From: Streptomyces violaceusniger Tu 4113
GTDB lineage: Bacteria; Actinomycetota; Actinomycetes; Streptomycetales; Streptomycetaceae
DNA: 64,000 nucleotides
Direction: 5' to 3'
Assembly: GCF_000147815.2 (NCBI RefSeq)
Contig: NC_015957.1
Location: forward strand, 7,316,001 to 7,380,000
In this document: piece by piece, positions 26,989 through 35,384 of the stretch
Layout of the letters: the number at the start of each line of letters is the position of its first letter
Position numbering within the stretch: the first letter of the stretch is position 1
Made by a program: the position numbers and the translations under genes
The notes under the pieces: generated by a model
What the model was told of the DNA's origin: nothing
Database searches by the model: none
Seen by the model: the letters and a program-made list of their open reading frames with translations, nothing else

Positions 26989-27323
26989 CAGTTGGTCTCG
27001 CCGGCGAAATACTTCGCGGCCCTCCGGAGGATCTCCCGCTCCGTCTCCAGCTCACTGATCCGGGCCCTGAGCTGCTTGTTCTCTTCTTTCAACACATCGT
27101 CGGAGGCTACCTCGGCAGTCTGTGCCGCCCGCGGCGAGCCGCTGGTGCCCGCCGCCTGGCCCTTGCGGGCCCGCTCGGCCCGCACCCAGTTCCGCAGCGT
27201 CTCCCGGCTGATCCCCAGATCTTTGCCGACGCCCTCGAACGTGTTCTTCGGGTCCGACAGGTACAGCGCGACAGCATCCGCCTTGAACTCCGCCGAATAC
27301 ACCTTCATCACCATGCGTGGCAT
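26985..27323 (-). CDS. IS3 OrfA (helix-turn-helix subunit)
   Basis: 113 residues from ATG 27323 (MPRMVMKVYSAEFKADAVAL). The motif GVGKDLGISRETLRNWVRAE is the helix-turn-helix, followed by a leucine-zipper-like end (KEENKQLRARISELETEREI LRRAAKYF). It overlaps OrfB by 4 bases (ATGA region at 26985-26988), the usual place for programmed frameshifting that makes the OrfAB transposase. It is intact. Confidence 0.8.
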   Translation of the reverse strand: MPRMVMKVYSAEFKADAVALYLSDPKNTFEGVGKDLGISRETLRNWVRAERARKGQAAGTSGSPRAAQTAEVASDDVLKEENKQLRARISELETEREILRRAAKYFAGETNW

Positions 27324-27554
27324 CTCTTCCACTGGACCCTCAAGGTGTCCACGCTCAGGGGGAAAGGCCCCCTGACGATCGCCCCCTACCTGGAAGCACT
27401 CGACCGCCTCATGGCCACCGGAGCGGTCCCGGCATAGCCCCACCCCGGGCCGGAGTTAGCCCCTCCGATCCCTTACCGGGCGTGAATCCGCGGGCGGCTC
27501 GGGTCTCGGCGGGTCCGACCTGGCGCTCGTAAGCCGCCAGCAGCGGGACCCCGC

Positions 27555-27980
27555 TCAGTTCGCCGCGCCGGCGGTCGCGGTCCCGGCCCGGACCCCGGTT
27601 CCGGCCTGTGCGTTCGTCATCAGCTGGTCCGCGTGGACGCCCATCCAGTGGATGAGGGCGGACAGCGGACCGGTCAGATCCGTGCCCAGCTCGGTCAGCT
27701 CGTAGGTGACCTGGGGCGGGACGGTGGGCGCCACGGTCCGGTCCACGAGGCCGAAGCCCACCAGCGCCTTGAGGTTCTGCGACAGCATCTTGTGGCTGAT
27801 GCCGCCGATCCGGGACTGGAGCGCCGAGAACCGGTGCGGCCCGTCGGTGAGCGCGGCCAGGATCAGCGTCGACCAGCGCGTGGTGATCTGGTCGAGGGCC
27901 GCCCGGGTCGGGCAGTTCTGGTCGAAGGTGTCCGCGGCGAGAAGGGTCCGGGCCGTGGCGAGCCGTTGAGTTTCGTTCAC
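27555..27980 (-). CDS. HxlR-family transcriptional regulator
   Basis: 141 residues. The conserved N-terminal Cys lies in DTFDQNCPTRAALDQITTRW (Cys at residue 23) and is followed by a winged helix (FSALQSRIGGISHKMLSQNL KALVGFGLVDR). In this family the Cys often senses electrophiles or quinones. It is divergent from the beta-propeller gene at 28076, with a palindrome between them, and lies 1.2 kb from an NmrA-type reductase gene, a common partner. The C-terminal 20 residues are Ala/Gly/Thr rich. The 199 bases between IS3 and its stop hold only a 3' gene end (APYLEALDRLMATGAVPA on the plus strand). Confidence 0.85.
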   Translation of the reverse strand: MNETQRLATARTLLAADTFDQNCPTRAALDQITTRWSTLILAALTDGPHRFSALQSRIGGISHKMLSQNLKALVGFGLVDRTVAPTVPPQVTYELTELGTDLTGPLSALIHWMGVHADQLMTNAQAGTGVRAGTATAGAAN

Positions 27981-27997
27981 GCACCCAGGTTACGAAA

Positions 27998-28009
27998 AAG
28001 TACGTACTT
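27998..28009. promoter_or_regulatory. Palindromic operator candidate for HxlR
   Basis: AAGTACGTACTT is a perfect 12-bp palindrome 18 bases upstream of the HxlR start and 67 bases upstream of the beta-propeller start. HxlR regulators commonly bind GTAC-containing dyads in such divergent gaps. Confidence 0.6.
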
Positions 28010-28075
28010 CCGGAAGGGTACCTGCTTTCTTAGGGTTACCGACGTCCCTGCAGATACTCGGAAAGGTCATCCACG

Positions 28076-29071
28076 ATGTCCGCCCGCACCACTGCGCACG
28101 CCACCTGGCGGCGCGCGCTCCTCACCCTCACAGCGACGTCAACCGTCCTGGCCGCCATCACGCTTCCCGCCACCGCCGCATCGGCCCATGACGGCGGGAA
28201 CGCCGGGGTCGGCGACCGCGCGATCACGCTCGACGGCAGCCGCGCCTTCCCCGAAAGCGTCGCGGCCGACGGCCACTACGTCTACGCCACCAGCATCGGC
28301 GACGGCACCGTCTACCGCGGACACCCCGGGGCCAAGAAGCTCGAACCCTTCCTGCCGGGCGGTCAGGACGGCCGCACCCAGGCCACCGGGGTCAAGACCA
28401 CCGGCGACCGCCTGCTGGTCGCCGGCGCCTTCACCGGACGCTTCTTCGTCTACACCGACGCCGGGAAGCTCGTCTCCGCCTACAGGGTGCCCGACACGGG
28501 CGAGCAGACCCTCCTCAACGACGCGGCCGTCGCCGCCAACGGTGACGTCTACATCACCGACTCCTTCCGCGCCGTGGTCTACCGGATCCCGGCCGCCCAG
28601 GTGCACGCCCCCGCCACCGGCGCCCGGCGGACCCTCCAGGTGGCCTACCACCTGCCGGACTACGTGGCCGGCCAGTCCAACGGCAACGGCATCGTCGCCT
28701 CCCCGGACGGCACGTCTCTGATCATCGGCTACTGGTACAGCGGCGCGCTCTACCGGCTCACCCTCGCCACCGGCGAGATCCGCAGGATCGACGCACCGGC
28801 CCTGCCCAGCGCCGACGGCATCACACGGCTGGGGAACACGCTGTACGTCGCCCGTTCGGTGAACAACGAGGTCACCGTCCTGCGGCTGTCCGGCGACGAG
28901 ACCCGGGCCACCGCCGTCTCCGAACGCACCTACCCGGGGGCCGACACCACCACCGGCGTCGCCGTCAGCCGCGGCCGGCTGCTGGTGACCAACTCCCAGA
29001 TGGACACCTACCTCTACGGCGACCCGCTCACCAGCCCGGTGTTCACCCTCGAAAGCCTGCCCCTGCGCTGA
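28076..29071 (+). CDS. Secreted beta-propeller protein (SMP-30/gluconolactonase-like)
   Basis: 331 residues. The N-terminus is a signal peptide: Arg-rich start, hydrophobic ALLTLTATSTVLAAITLP, and a cleavage-like ATAASAHD. The body has repeated strands of about 45 residues (FPESVAADGHYVYATSIGDG, LLNDAAVAANGDVYITDSFR, PSADGITRLGNTLYVARSVN), as in six-bladed SMP-30/NHL propellers. Such proteins bind calcium or act as lactonases; catalytic residues cannot be assigned with confidence. It is exported and followed by a strong hairpin. It is divergent from HxlR, which probably controls it. Confidence 0.8.
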   Translation: MSARTTAHATWRRALLTLTATSTVLAAITLPATAASAHDGGNAGVGDRAITLDGSRAFPESVAADGHYVYATSIGDGTVYRGHPGAKKLEPFLPGGQDGRTQATGVKTTGDRLLVAGAFTGRFFVYTDAGKLVSAYRVPDTGEQTLLNDAAVAANGDVYITDSFRAVVYRIPAAQVHAPATGARRTLQVAYHLPDYVAGQSNGNGIVASPDGTSLIIGYWYSGALYRLTLATGEIRRIDAPALPSADGITRLGNTLYVARSVNNEVTVLRLSGDETRATAVSERTYPGADTTTGVAVSRGRLLVTNSQMDTYLYGDPLTSPVFTLESLPLR

Positions 29072-29077
29072 CCCCCG

Positions 29078-29101
29078 CCCCCGGACGACGGCGTCCGGGG
29101 G
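29078..29101 (+). terminator. 10-bp perfect hairpin after the beta-propeller gene
   Basis: CCCCCGGACG (29078-29087) and CGTCCGGGGG (29092-29101) pair around a 4-base loop, 7 bases after the stop codon. Confidence 0.75.
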
Positions 29102-29152
29102 ACCGCGGCCGCGGCGGCCACCCGCTCGCCGCCCAGCGCGCGTACGACGAAG

Positions 29153-29175
29153 GGGCCCGGCACCGAGCCGGGCCC
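29153..29175 (-). terminator. 9-bp hairpin after the NmrA gene
   Basis: GGGCCCGGC (29153-29161) pairs with GCCGGGCCC (29167-29175) around 5 bases. It lies downstream of the minus-strand stop at 29223 and could work in both directions. Confidence 0.6.
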
Positions 29176-29222
29176 TCCTCGCTTCCTCCGTACCCCTCCG
29201 GGGCGAAGCACCCCTCCGGGAC

Positions 29223-30089
29223 TCAGCTCGCTTGCTTCAGCGCGGCCGCGATCGCATCCGACAGGCTCGTGGCGGGGCGGCCGATCAGGCGCCGCAGGTC
29301 GTCGCTGTCGCTGTACAGCTCTCCCTGGGAAAGCCCGCGGTCCGCGTCGGCGATGGCCTCCGCGATCTCGCCGGGCACGCCCGCCCCGCGGTAGATGTCG
29401 GCCAACTGGGCGACGGACACATCCTGGTAGGAGACCTGCTCGCCGGTGGCCGACGACACCGCCGCGGCCAGTTCCGAGAGCGTGAAGGCCGCGTCCCCGC
29501 CCAGCTCGTACACGGCGCCCGCGTGGCCCTCCGTGGTCAGCACCGCCGCGGCGGCGTCCGCGTAGTCGGCGCGGGCGGCGGCGCTCGCCCGCCCTTCGCC
29601 GCCCGCCCCGACGATCGCGTGGTGCTCCAGGTAGACCGGCAGCTGGTCGGTGAAGTTCTCCAGGTACCAGCCGTTGCGGAGGATCGCGGCCGGCGCGTTG
29701 CTGTCACGCAGGTCTTCCTCGGTCTGCCGATGGCCCGTGCCGAGAACGGTCGTCGCGGAGTCGGCGCGCAACTGGCTCGTGTAGGCGATGAGCGACACCC
29801 CGGCGTCGAGCGCGGCGTCGATGGCCCGCCGGTGATTGGCGCGCCGCTCGCTGGGCACCGTCGTGGACACCAGCAGCAGCTTCTCCGCCCCGGCGAACGC
29901 GTCCCGAAGGCTCGCCGGGTCGGCGAGGTCGGCATGGCGGACGACGACGCCCCGGTCGGCGAGATCCTTGACCCGGTCGACGGTGCGAGCGGTGGCGACG
30001 ATGTCGGCGGCGGCCACGCCCCGGCGCAGCAGCGCTTCCACGGCGAGCCTTCCGAACTGGCCGGAGGCGCCGGTGACGATGATGGACAT
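29223..30089 (-). CDS. NmrA/QOR2-type NAD(P)H-dependent oxidoreductase
   Basis: 289 residues from ATG 30089 (MSIIVTGASGQFGRLAVEAL), chosen over an upstream Met because AAGGGG lies 8 bases before it and the Rossmann TGASGQFG starts at once. Further motifs: HADLADPASLRDAFAGAEKL LLVS, RNGWYLENF and VYELGGDAAFTLSEL, as in QorB-type quinone reductases that use NADPH. It is soluble and cytoplasmic. An HxlR regulator lies 1.2 kb away; these two families are frequent partners in quinone-stress modules. Confidence 0.87.
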   Translation of the reverse strand: MSIIVTGASGQFGRLAVEALLRRGVAAADIVATARTVDRVKDLADRGVVVRHADLADPASLRDAFAGAEKLLLVSTTVPSERRANHRRAIDAALDAGVSLIAYTSQLRADSATTVLGTGHRQTEEDLRDSNAPAAILRNGWYLENFTDQLPVYLEHHAIVGAGGEGRASAAARADYADAAAAVLTTEGHAGAVYELGGDAAFTLSELAAAVSSATGEQVSYQDVSVAQLADIYRGAGVPGEIAEAIADADRGLSQGELYSDSDDLRRLIGRPATSLSDAIAAALKQAS

Positions 30090-30462
30090 GGAGGGATCCC
30101 CTTTCGTGTTTCTCTGTGCTCCAGCCAACGCCGACCGCGGCGGTTTAGGAAGGACGCACTTTTCGGTAACCACGGAACCAGGCCGTTAGACAGATGCTCA
30201 ACGGCGTGACCATGGCCGGGAGTGTGACCCAGGCCATGCGCCCAGGGAAACGCCGGAGATCAAGCACGAGGAGGCGGAGACGACCGTCGTGCGCAACAAC
30301 GGCGTCTCGAACGTCGCGGACGAGTGCGGCGATGCCGCCCTGTCGACTATGTCGGCGCACGACGCGGCAGTCTGCCAAAGCGGCTATGCGGCCCAGGAGT
30401 GGGCCAAGGCCCAATGGCCCCCCGCACCCTGGGGTCCTTCCCTCGGCAGGTGCAGCGGGGAG
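30090..30462. other. Gap with no recognisable gene
   Basis: About 370 bases between the NmrA start and the hairpin at 30463. It contains the NmrA promoter region, but no protein-like frame is recognisable. Confidence 0.4.
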
Positions 30463-30489
30463 GTGAGGGCGGGCTCAGCCCGCCCTCAC
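30463..30489. terminator. 13-bp perfect hairpin
   Basis: GTGAGGGCGGGCT (30463-30475) and AGCCCGCCCTCAC (30477-30489) pair with a one-base centre, beyond the 3' end of the minus-strand dienelactone hydrolase fragment. Confidence 0.7.
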
Positions 30490-30554
30490 ACCGACTTCTG
30501 AACCCCTTGGACTCCGAAGCCGTGTACTTCAGGTTTGGTTTCCGAGCCGGAGCC

Positions 30555-30786
30555 TCAGCGGTTGGCCAGGGTGCGGTCGAGGAGGGGCAGCAGGCGGTCC
30601 CAGTGGCGCTGCAGCGCGGCGGGGTTGAAGGCGTCGGTGTCGGACATGGTGAAGCCGTGGATGGTGCCGGGGTAGATCTCGGAGGTGTAGCCGACCCCCG
30701 CGGCGTCCAGGGCCCGGTTGAGCTCACCGAGGGCCTCGGGCGTCAGGTCGCCTTCGGCGTGGCCGAGGTGGACCTGGGCGGTGATC
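30555..30786 (-). pseudogene. Dienelactone hydrolase family, C-terminal fragment
   Basis: The frame reads EITAQVHLGHAEGDLTPEAL, YTSEIYPGTIHGFTMSDTDA and RHWDRLLPLLDRTLANR. GHAEGD carries the acid residue and HGF the catalytic His of DLH-type alpha/beta hydrolases. The N-terminal half with the nucleophile is absent, replaced at 30793 by a transposon-end-like repeat. The 91-codon open frame starts inside that repeat, so its first 15 residues are not DLH. Confidence 0.75.
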
Positions 30787-30792
30787 TCGGTA

Positions 30793-30834
30793 GGAACATC
30801 GGTGCAACGGTTGGCGCTGAGAACGATCACGGTC
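30793..30834 (+). repeat. 42-bp repeat, copy A (probable transposon end)
   Basis: Matches 43536-43577 in the same orientation at 35 of 42 positions, starting GGAACATCGGT and ending GGTC. Copy A abuts a truncated gene on its left and a resolvase remnant on its right. Copy B abuts unrelated DNA on its left and a Tn3 transposase on its right. This is the placement expected of Tn3-family terminal repeats, which are usually about 38 bp. Confidence 0.6.
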
Positions 30835-30914
30835 CATGAGTTCGCTCGTATTCCTACGGCCAGGTGGTGGGTAGCGCTCCATAATCGGAGATCAGCGCGG
30901 ATCGGACATCCCTG

Positions 30915-31378
30915 TCAGGCGTTCGGATGGGGCTGAGCCTGGAGCCGTTCGCGCAGCTCGATCTCCTCGGCGGTGAGCGGCTCTCCGGGCCGGCGGATGC
31001 GGACGGGCTTGGGCCGCAGGGGCAGACCGTCGTCTACCGCGGTGGCCTCGGCTTCGGCGAGTGCTCGGTAGAGCGAGGCGACGAGGGCGACTTGCCCGCG
31101 TTCTTGCTGACCTTGATGGTGAGCTTATTCGCGATGTCGGGGACTGGGACGCCCTTGTCCTTGAGTGCGACGGCGAAGGTGAGCATGTCGTCGTCGATGA
31201 CCTTGGGGCGCCCGCCGTGGTTGCCCTTGGCGGCGGCGGTCTGCTGGCCCTCCAGGGTCTTCTCCCGGATGTAGTTGCGGTCGAGCTGGGCGCCGACGGC
31301 GAGGACGGCGAAGAACATGGCGCCCATGCCGCACTGGGAGGACATCTTGCGCAAGGAAAGCTCCGAGTGAGTGAGCGG
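30915..31378 (-). pseudogene. Serine resolvase/recombinase, C-terminal part, frameshifted
   Basis: The frame reads SSQCGMGAMFFAVLAVGAQL, DRNYIREKTLEGQQTAAAKG and NHGGRPKVIDDDMLTF, with the helix-turn-helix start VPVPDIANKLTI. After NAGKSPS near 31090 it shifts to VASLYRALAEAEATAVDDGL and ends RLQAQPHPNA with TGA at 30915-30917. The N-terminal catalytic Ser domain is missing. It is the C-terminal DNA-binding part of a large Tn3-type or phage-type resolvase. Confidence 0.75.
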
Positions 31379-31401
31379 CGTGGTGTGACAACCGAGCGTG
31401 G

Positions 31402-32100
31402 TCAGACGGGCTGGCCCATGGGCCGGATGGTCAGGGTGTTGAGGTCGACGCCTGCCGGTTGGTCGAGGGCGAAGCAGATGGCCTCGGCGATGGGCTGGGG
31501 AGGCAGGGCGAAGGGGGGAACGCTGGCGCCTTGCCAGAAGGGTGTGTCGATCATGCCGGGGTTGACAAGAGTGACACCGATGCCGCGGGTCGTGGCGTGC
31601 AGGCGCAGGTTCTCGGCGAGTCCGGTGGTAGCCCACTTGGTGGCCGAGTAGAGATTGGCGGGAGAGTTCTTCAGCCCGGCGACGCTGCCGATGAGCACCA
31701 GCCGTCCCCCAGTGGCCTCGAGGTGGGGCAGGGTGGCGTGGGCCAGCAGGGCGGGGCCGAGGACGTTGGTGAGGATCATGGGCGACCACAGTGTCGGGTC
31801 GCCGGCCCCGATGGAGTCACCGGACATGAATCCGGCGTTGGCCACCGCCGCGTCAAGGGCACCGAAATGCTCCACGGTGCGGGTCACGACCGACTCGGTG
31901 GCCTGCCAGTCCGCCGCGTCCGCGACCAGGCCCAGCAGCCGGTCGGGGTGGCCGGCCTCGTCGAGGAAAGTCTTCAGTTTGCTCTCGTTGCGGCCGGTGA
32001 CCGCCACACGGTGGCCGCGGTCGAGGAGCAACCGCGCGGTGTGGGCGCCGATACCGCTGGTCGCGCCGGTGATCAGTACGGTCTTGCTGGCCATGGTCAT
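31402..32100 (-). CDS. SDR-family oxidoreductase
   Basis: 232 residues. Motifs: TGATSGIG for NAD(P) binding, DAAVANAG (NNAG variant), Ser in IGSVAGLK and the catalytic YSATK, then PGMIDTPF. It is a classical short-chain dehydrogenase; substrate unknown. ATG codons at 32100 and 32094 are both possible starts. It is divergent from the XRE regulator at 32269, which probably represses it. The stop lies 24 bases from the resolvase remnant. Confidence 0.88.
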   Translation of the reverse strand: MTMASKTVLITGATSGIGAHTARLLLDRGHRVAVTGRNESKLKTFLDEAGHPDRLLGLVADAADWQATESVVTRTVEHFGALDAAVANAGFMSGDSIGAGDPTLWSPMILTNVLGPALLAHATLPHLEATGGRLVLIGSVAGLKNSPANLYSATKWATTGLAENLRLHATTRGIGVTLVNPGMIDTPFWQGASVPPFALPPQPIAEAICFALDQPAGVDLNTLTIRPMGQPV

Positions 32101-32268
32101 GCTCCTGAGGTGTGGATGGGGGACGGCGGACGGCGGCCCGCGATGAAGGAGTGCCGTTCAAGTCCGCCGACCCCATGAAACCGGCGCCGTCAGAGGCGGG
32201 GAAGGTCGCGTTTATGGGGGGTATAAGCACAACCTCTCTATCGGCCGGACCATGGGTACCCTGGGCGA

Positions 32269-33198
32269 ATGGAACCTCCGTCCGAAAACCACACCGGTGA
32301 TCCCACCGACAACCGTTCGGACATCCGCGACTTCCTCATCAGCCGACGCGCCAAGCTCGCCCCGGAGCGGGTCGGACTGCCCACCAGCCGACGCCGCCGG
32401 GTTCCGGGACTACGGCGCGAGGAGGTCGCGGCCCTCGCCGGCGTGAGCACCGAGTGGTATACACGGCTGGAGAAGGGCCACATCAGCGGCGTCTCCGAGG
32501 ACGTGCTGGAAGCGGTCGCGCAGGCATTGCTCCTCAATGAGGACGAGCGCACCTACCTGCTCGATCTGGCCAGAGCGGCTCGCCCGGCCCGCCGCAGGTC
32601 GCACCGCCGCAAGGACGTCAAGATCCCGCCCCCCGTCCAGTGGATGGTGGACTCCATGACCATGGCTCCCGCCTTCGTACGCAGCGGCCGTTTGGACATC
32701 ATCGCGAGCAACGCGCTGTGCAGGGCCCTGTACTCACCGATGTTCGACAGCGACACCACCGGCGACCGGGGCTGCGCCAATTTCCCCCGTTACTTCTTCC
32801 TCGACCCCGGCTCCTCCGACTTCTTCGTCGACTGGGAGGAAGGCGCGAGGGCCACGGTCGCAGTGCTCCGCGCCGAAGCCGGACGTGAACCTCACGACCG
32901 GGCCCTGCGCGAGCTCGTCGGTGAACTGTCCACGCTCAGCCCCGACTTCCGCACCATGTGGGCCAGTCACGACGTCCGAATCCGTCACGAAGGCGTCAAG
33001 CGGCTGAACCATCCCGAAGTCGGCCGTCTGGAGATGACCTTCCGCTCCCTGAACCTGCCCCTGCCTCAACGGGCCGTCCACGACCTGATCATCTACACGG
33101 CCGAGCCCGGCGCCCCCTCGGAGGACCGCCTCAAACTCCTCGCCAGTTGGACAGCACCGCAGACCTCACCCACGGAAGCAATCCACCCGCCCCACTGA
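32269..33198 (+). CDS. XRE-family regulator with MmyB-like C-terminal domain
   Basis: 309 residues. The N-terminal helix-turn-helix is RVPGLRREEVAALAGVSTEW YTRLEKGH at about residues 45-75. The C-terminal two-thirds (VQWMVDSMTMAPAFVRSGRL DIIASNALCRALY; FFVDWEEGARATVAVLR; MTFRSLNLP) is the MmyB ligand-binding region common in actinobacterial regulators of SDR genes; in relatives it is thought to bind a fatty-acid-like ligand. It is divergent from the SDR gene, 168 bases apart. The frame is intact and length normal. Confidence 0.9.
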   Translation: MEPPSENHTGDPTDNRSDIRDFLISRRAKLAPERVGLPTSRRRRVPGLRREEVAALAGVSTEWYTRLEKGHISGVSEDVLEAVAQALLLNEDERTYLLDLARAARPARRRSHRRKDVKIPPPVQWMVDSMTMAPAFVRSGRLDIIASNALCRALYSPMFDSDTTGDRGCANFPRYFFLDPGSSDFFVDWEEGARATVAVLRAEAGREPHDRALRELVGELSTLSPDFRTMWASHDVRIRHEGVKRLNHPEVGRLEMTFRSLNLPLPQRAVHDLIIYTAEPGAPSEDRLKLLASWTAPQTSPTEAIHPPH

Positions 33199-33493
33199 CC
33201 TCACGCGTTCATGAGGCAGCTATCCAGGGGTTGACCAGAAACACGAAAAGTGCCCTTGATAAACCGTTCCGGGTTCGGTAAGGACTCGTGCTGCGTAGCG
33301 GTATGGGAGCTCGGCTTCGACTTGACGGCCTCGAAGTCCTAGCCCAGACACCAGCCGCAAAGTAGCGGGGTGATCACGTGCTCGACGTCATGGCGGCCCT
33401 GCTCGTCGTGTTCGCGGAGCATCCGCATGACGGTGGCGGGTGAGGGGTGCTAACCCTTCTGAGGCGTCCCCCGGAGTGTGGACACGGGGGTTC
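33199..33493. other. Gap with IS3-type end sequence
   Basis: No gene is recognisable. The right part (about 33465-33485) contains GGAGTGTGGACACGGGGG, resembling the terminal repeat of IS3 elements such as the one at 24569, followed by the OrfB fragment. Confidence 0.4.
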
Positions 33494-33612
33494 ATGCTGC
33501 GAGGGTGATTCTATGCTCTGCCCGATGCTGCTGTTCGAACTCGATGGGTGAGAGGTAGCCGAGGCTGTTGTGGCGCCTGCGGGCGTTGTAGTACGTCAGC
33601 CACTGAGCTTTT
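33494..33612 (-). pseudogene. IS3-family OrfB, last 40 codons
   Basis: The minus-strand frame reads KAQWLTYYNARRRHNSLGYL SPIEFEQQHRAEHRITLAA to a stop at 33494. YYNxRRRHxxLGYLSPxEFE is the highly conserved end of IS3 OrfB. Everything upstream is lost and replaced by IS5 remnant sequence. Confidence 0.75.
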
Positions 33613-33619
33613 TCCAACC

Positions 33620-33995
33620 TCAGGTTGAGGCGTGACGAAGGGCGGGGATGGTCTTCACGATGGCGGTGACTCGGTTGGTGCTACAGCGGAGTTTCCGCGG
33701 GAGGCGCCAGCCCTTCAGGGCGTCCATGGCTTGCTCGCCGAGGCAACGGATTCCGGCGTGCGTGCTGTTGTGCCGACGTTGCCGCAGCCCCAGACGCCGG
33801 CCGCGGACGGGCGCCCGGGTGGTGCCGCCGGCGCCTTGAGATGCCTTGTCCGCCCAGCACTTCACCTCCGCGTCGCGGGGGCGTAGTCACCGGCAGCACC
33901 CATGTTGTGGCGAGCGCCCGGAATGGTGGGTGAGGCCGCCAGCAGCCGACCTGCCGCGTCGGCGATGACCTGCCACGCCGAGCCGGGCTCGTCGG
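33620..33995 (-). pseudogene. IS5-family (DDE_Tnp_4) transposase, C-terminal remnant
   Basis: Pieces in two frames: AWQVIADAAGRLLAASPTIP GARH (33900-33995), then KCWADKASQGAGGTTRAPV and LGEQAMDALKGWRLPRKLRC STNRVTAIVK to 33620. The order VIADxxGRLLxASPxxPG, WADKxxxGAxGTxRxP, LGEQAMxxLKxWRLLRKLRC matches the transposase family that starts at 36036. Frame changes and an altered middle show decay. Confidence 0.65.
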
Positions 33996-34071
33996 ACATG
34001 GCGGCGCCGACACGGCTGAGAGCTACCGCGGAGCTGCGCACCGACCGGTGACCGGTCGGTGCGGGCCCGGT

Positions 34072-35214
34072 CTACCGGTTCGCGGTTTCGCGAGAGGCGA
34101 TCCGGTTCGTGCGACCGACCGCGCGGCCCACGGCGTTGCGCACCGCGAGGCCCGGCCGGGTGCGGGGCACCATGAGCCTGGAGAGCAGACCGACGCGTCG
34201 CTGCCGCGGGCCTACCTCACGGCGGAGCCGCGACTCGTAGGCGGCGAAGGCGCGGGCGTGATCACCGGGATGGGCGGCGAGCTCCTCTGCGAGGGCGTAC
34301 GCGCCCGCCATCGCCATGCTGGACCCGTCGCCCAGCAGGGCTGTCGCCGCCGCCGCGTCCCCGAGCAGTACGACCCGTCCGCGGGACCACGAGGGCATCC
34401 GGATGGTGGTCAGGGGGTCGAAGAACGGAGCCGGGTGGTCGAGGAACGCCGCCACGAGTTCCGGTGCCCGCCACCGCACGTCGGCGTAGGTGTCGGCCAC
34501 GGTCTGCTTGTGAAGGGCGATGTTCTTGCGGTCGTGGGGCGCTAGCTGTGCGGCCCGGAAGGTGAAGATCGCGAGCGGAGTGGTCCGCGAGGGGTGGAGG
34601 ACCAGCATCCGGTTCGGCGCGGTCAGCATCGTCATCTCGGTCGGGTCCTCGATGGCGTCGGGTTCCAACGGGACGGTCGCGCCGTACAGGCCCAGGTCGC
34701 TCGCGAACTGCCGCTCGGGTCCGAATACCAGGCGCCGTACGGTGGAGTGCATCCCGTCGGCACCGACTATCAAGTCGAAGCGCCGTGGCGCGGACCGCCG
34801 GAAGGTGACGTCCACCCCGCCTTCATCCTGGTCGAGAGCGGTGACCGTGTCGTCGAACAAGAACTCGGCCTCGGTCTGCGCCGACCGGTGGAGCACCTCG
34901 GACAGGTCGGCTCGGGTCACCTCGACCGTCGGAGCCTTGTCCGAGGTGAGCGGGAGTTGCAGGATCCGCCTGCCGCCGGGGTCGAGCAGGGTCAGTGACC
35001 GATTGCGGGTGGCGAGCCCGCGGAGCTGCGGAAGGATGCCCATGCGGTCGGCGACCGGGATCGCGGGCCCCTTCACGACGATCGCGCTACCACCGGAGCG
35101 CAGCTGCCGGGCATGTTCGACGACCGTCGGCCGGTATCCATTCTGGGAGAGCCAGTATGCGAGTGCGGGCCCTGCGATTCCGGCACCGACTATCAGCACC
35201 TCGGGCTTCTTCAT
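34072..35214 (-). CDS. FAD-dependent monooxygenase
   Basis: 380 residues. FAD motifs: GAGIAGPALAYWLSQNGYRP at the N-terminus, DLIVGADGMHSTVRRLVF (DG motif) and RVVLLGDAAAATALLGDGSS (GD motif). This arrangement is the TetX/PHBH-like class A flavin monooxygenase that hydroxylates aromatic or polyketide-like compounds with NAD(P)H and oxygen. TetX-like substrates are not provable from sequence. It is divergent from an ArsR regulator with two strong operator-like palindromes between, so it is probably induced by its substrate. Confidence 0.88.
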   Translation of the reverse strand: MKKPEVLIVGAGIAGPALAYWLSQNGYRPTVVEHARQLRSGGSAIVVKGPAIPVADRMGILPQLRGLATRNRSLTLLDPGGRRILQLPLTSDKAPTVEVTRADLSEVLHRSAQTEAEFLFDDTVTALDQDEGGVDVTFRRSAPRRFDLIVGADGMHSTVRRLVFGPERQFASDLGLYGATVPLEPDAIEDPTEMTMLTAPNRMLVLHPSRTTPLAIFTFRAAQLAPHDRKNIALHKQTVADTYADVRWRAPELVAAFLDHPAPFFDPLTTIRMPSWSRGRVVLLGDAAAATALLGDGSSMAMAGAYALAEELAAHPGDHARAFAAYESRLRREVGPRQRRVGLLSRLMVPRTRPGLAVRNAVGRAVGRTNRIASRETANR

Positions 35215-35308
35215 GACGATGACCTCGCGGAGTGTCGATGACCAGGTCCCCGGCGAGTGCCGGGCCGGGTCTCAGGGGGCGGCGGCACCGGGCAGCGCAA
35301 CCGGGTCA

Positions 35309-35330
35309 AGGTACGATCAATTTCGTACCT
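35309..35330. promoter_or_regulatory. ArsR operator candidate 1
   Basis: AGGTACGA-N6-TCGTACCT, a perfect 8-bp half-site dyad. It lies 95 bases upstream of the monooxygenase start and 54 bases upstream of the ArsR start. Its twin starts 40 bases away, about four helical turns. Confidence 0.75.
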
Positions 35331-35348
35331 CAGTGGAGCACATCCTTG

Positions 35349-35370
35349 AGGTACGATGCAAGTCGTACCT
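35349..35370. promoter_or_regulatory. ArsR operator candidate 2
   Basis: AGGTACGA-N6-TCGTACCT again, with identical half-sites and a different spacer, ending 14 bases before the ArsR start and just before its GAAGGGAG ribosome site. Confidence 0.75.
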
Positions 35371-35384
35371 GAAGGGAGTGCCGC

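Larger units (their letters stand above)
24569..27355 (-). mobile_element. IS3-family element, split by an IS701-family insertion
   Basis: The ends AGCGTGGACACC (24569-24580) and its complement (27344-27355) are inverted repeats. Without the nested IS701 element and its duplication it is about 1.3 kb, normal for IS3. It carries OrfA and OrfB on the minus strand. I see no clear target duplication, and the two flanks belong to different genes, which suggests rearrangement after insertion. Confidence 0.8.

Noticed and set aside
33199..33493. Possible small gene with EHVITPLLCGW on the minus strand
   Set aside because: Too short, no start signal and no recognisable family.
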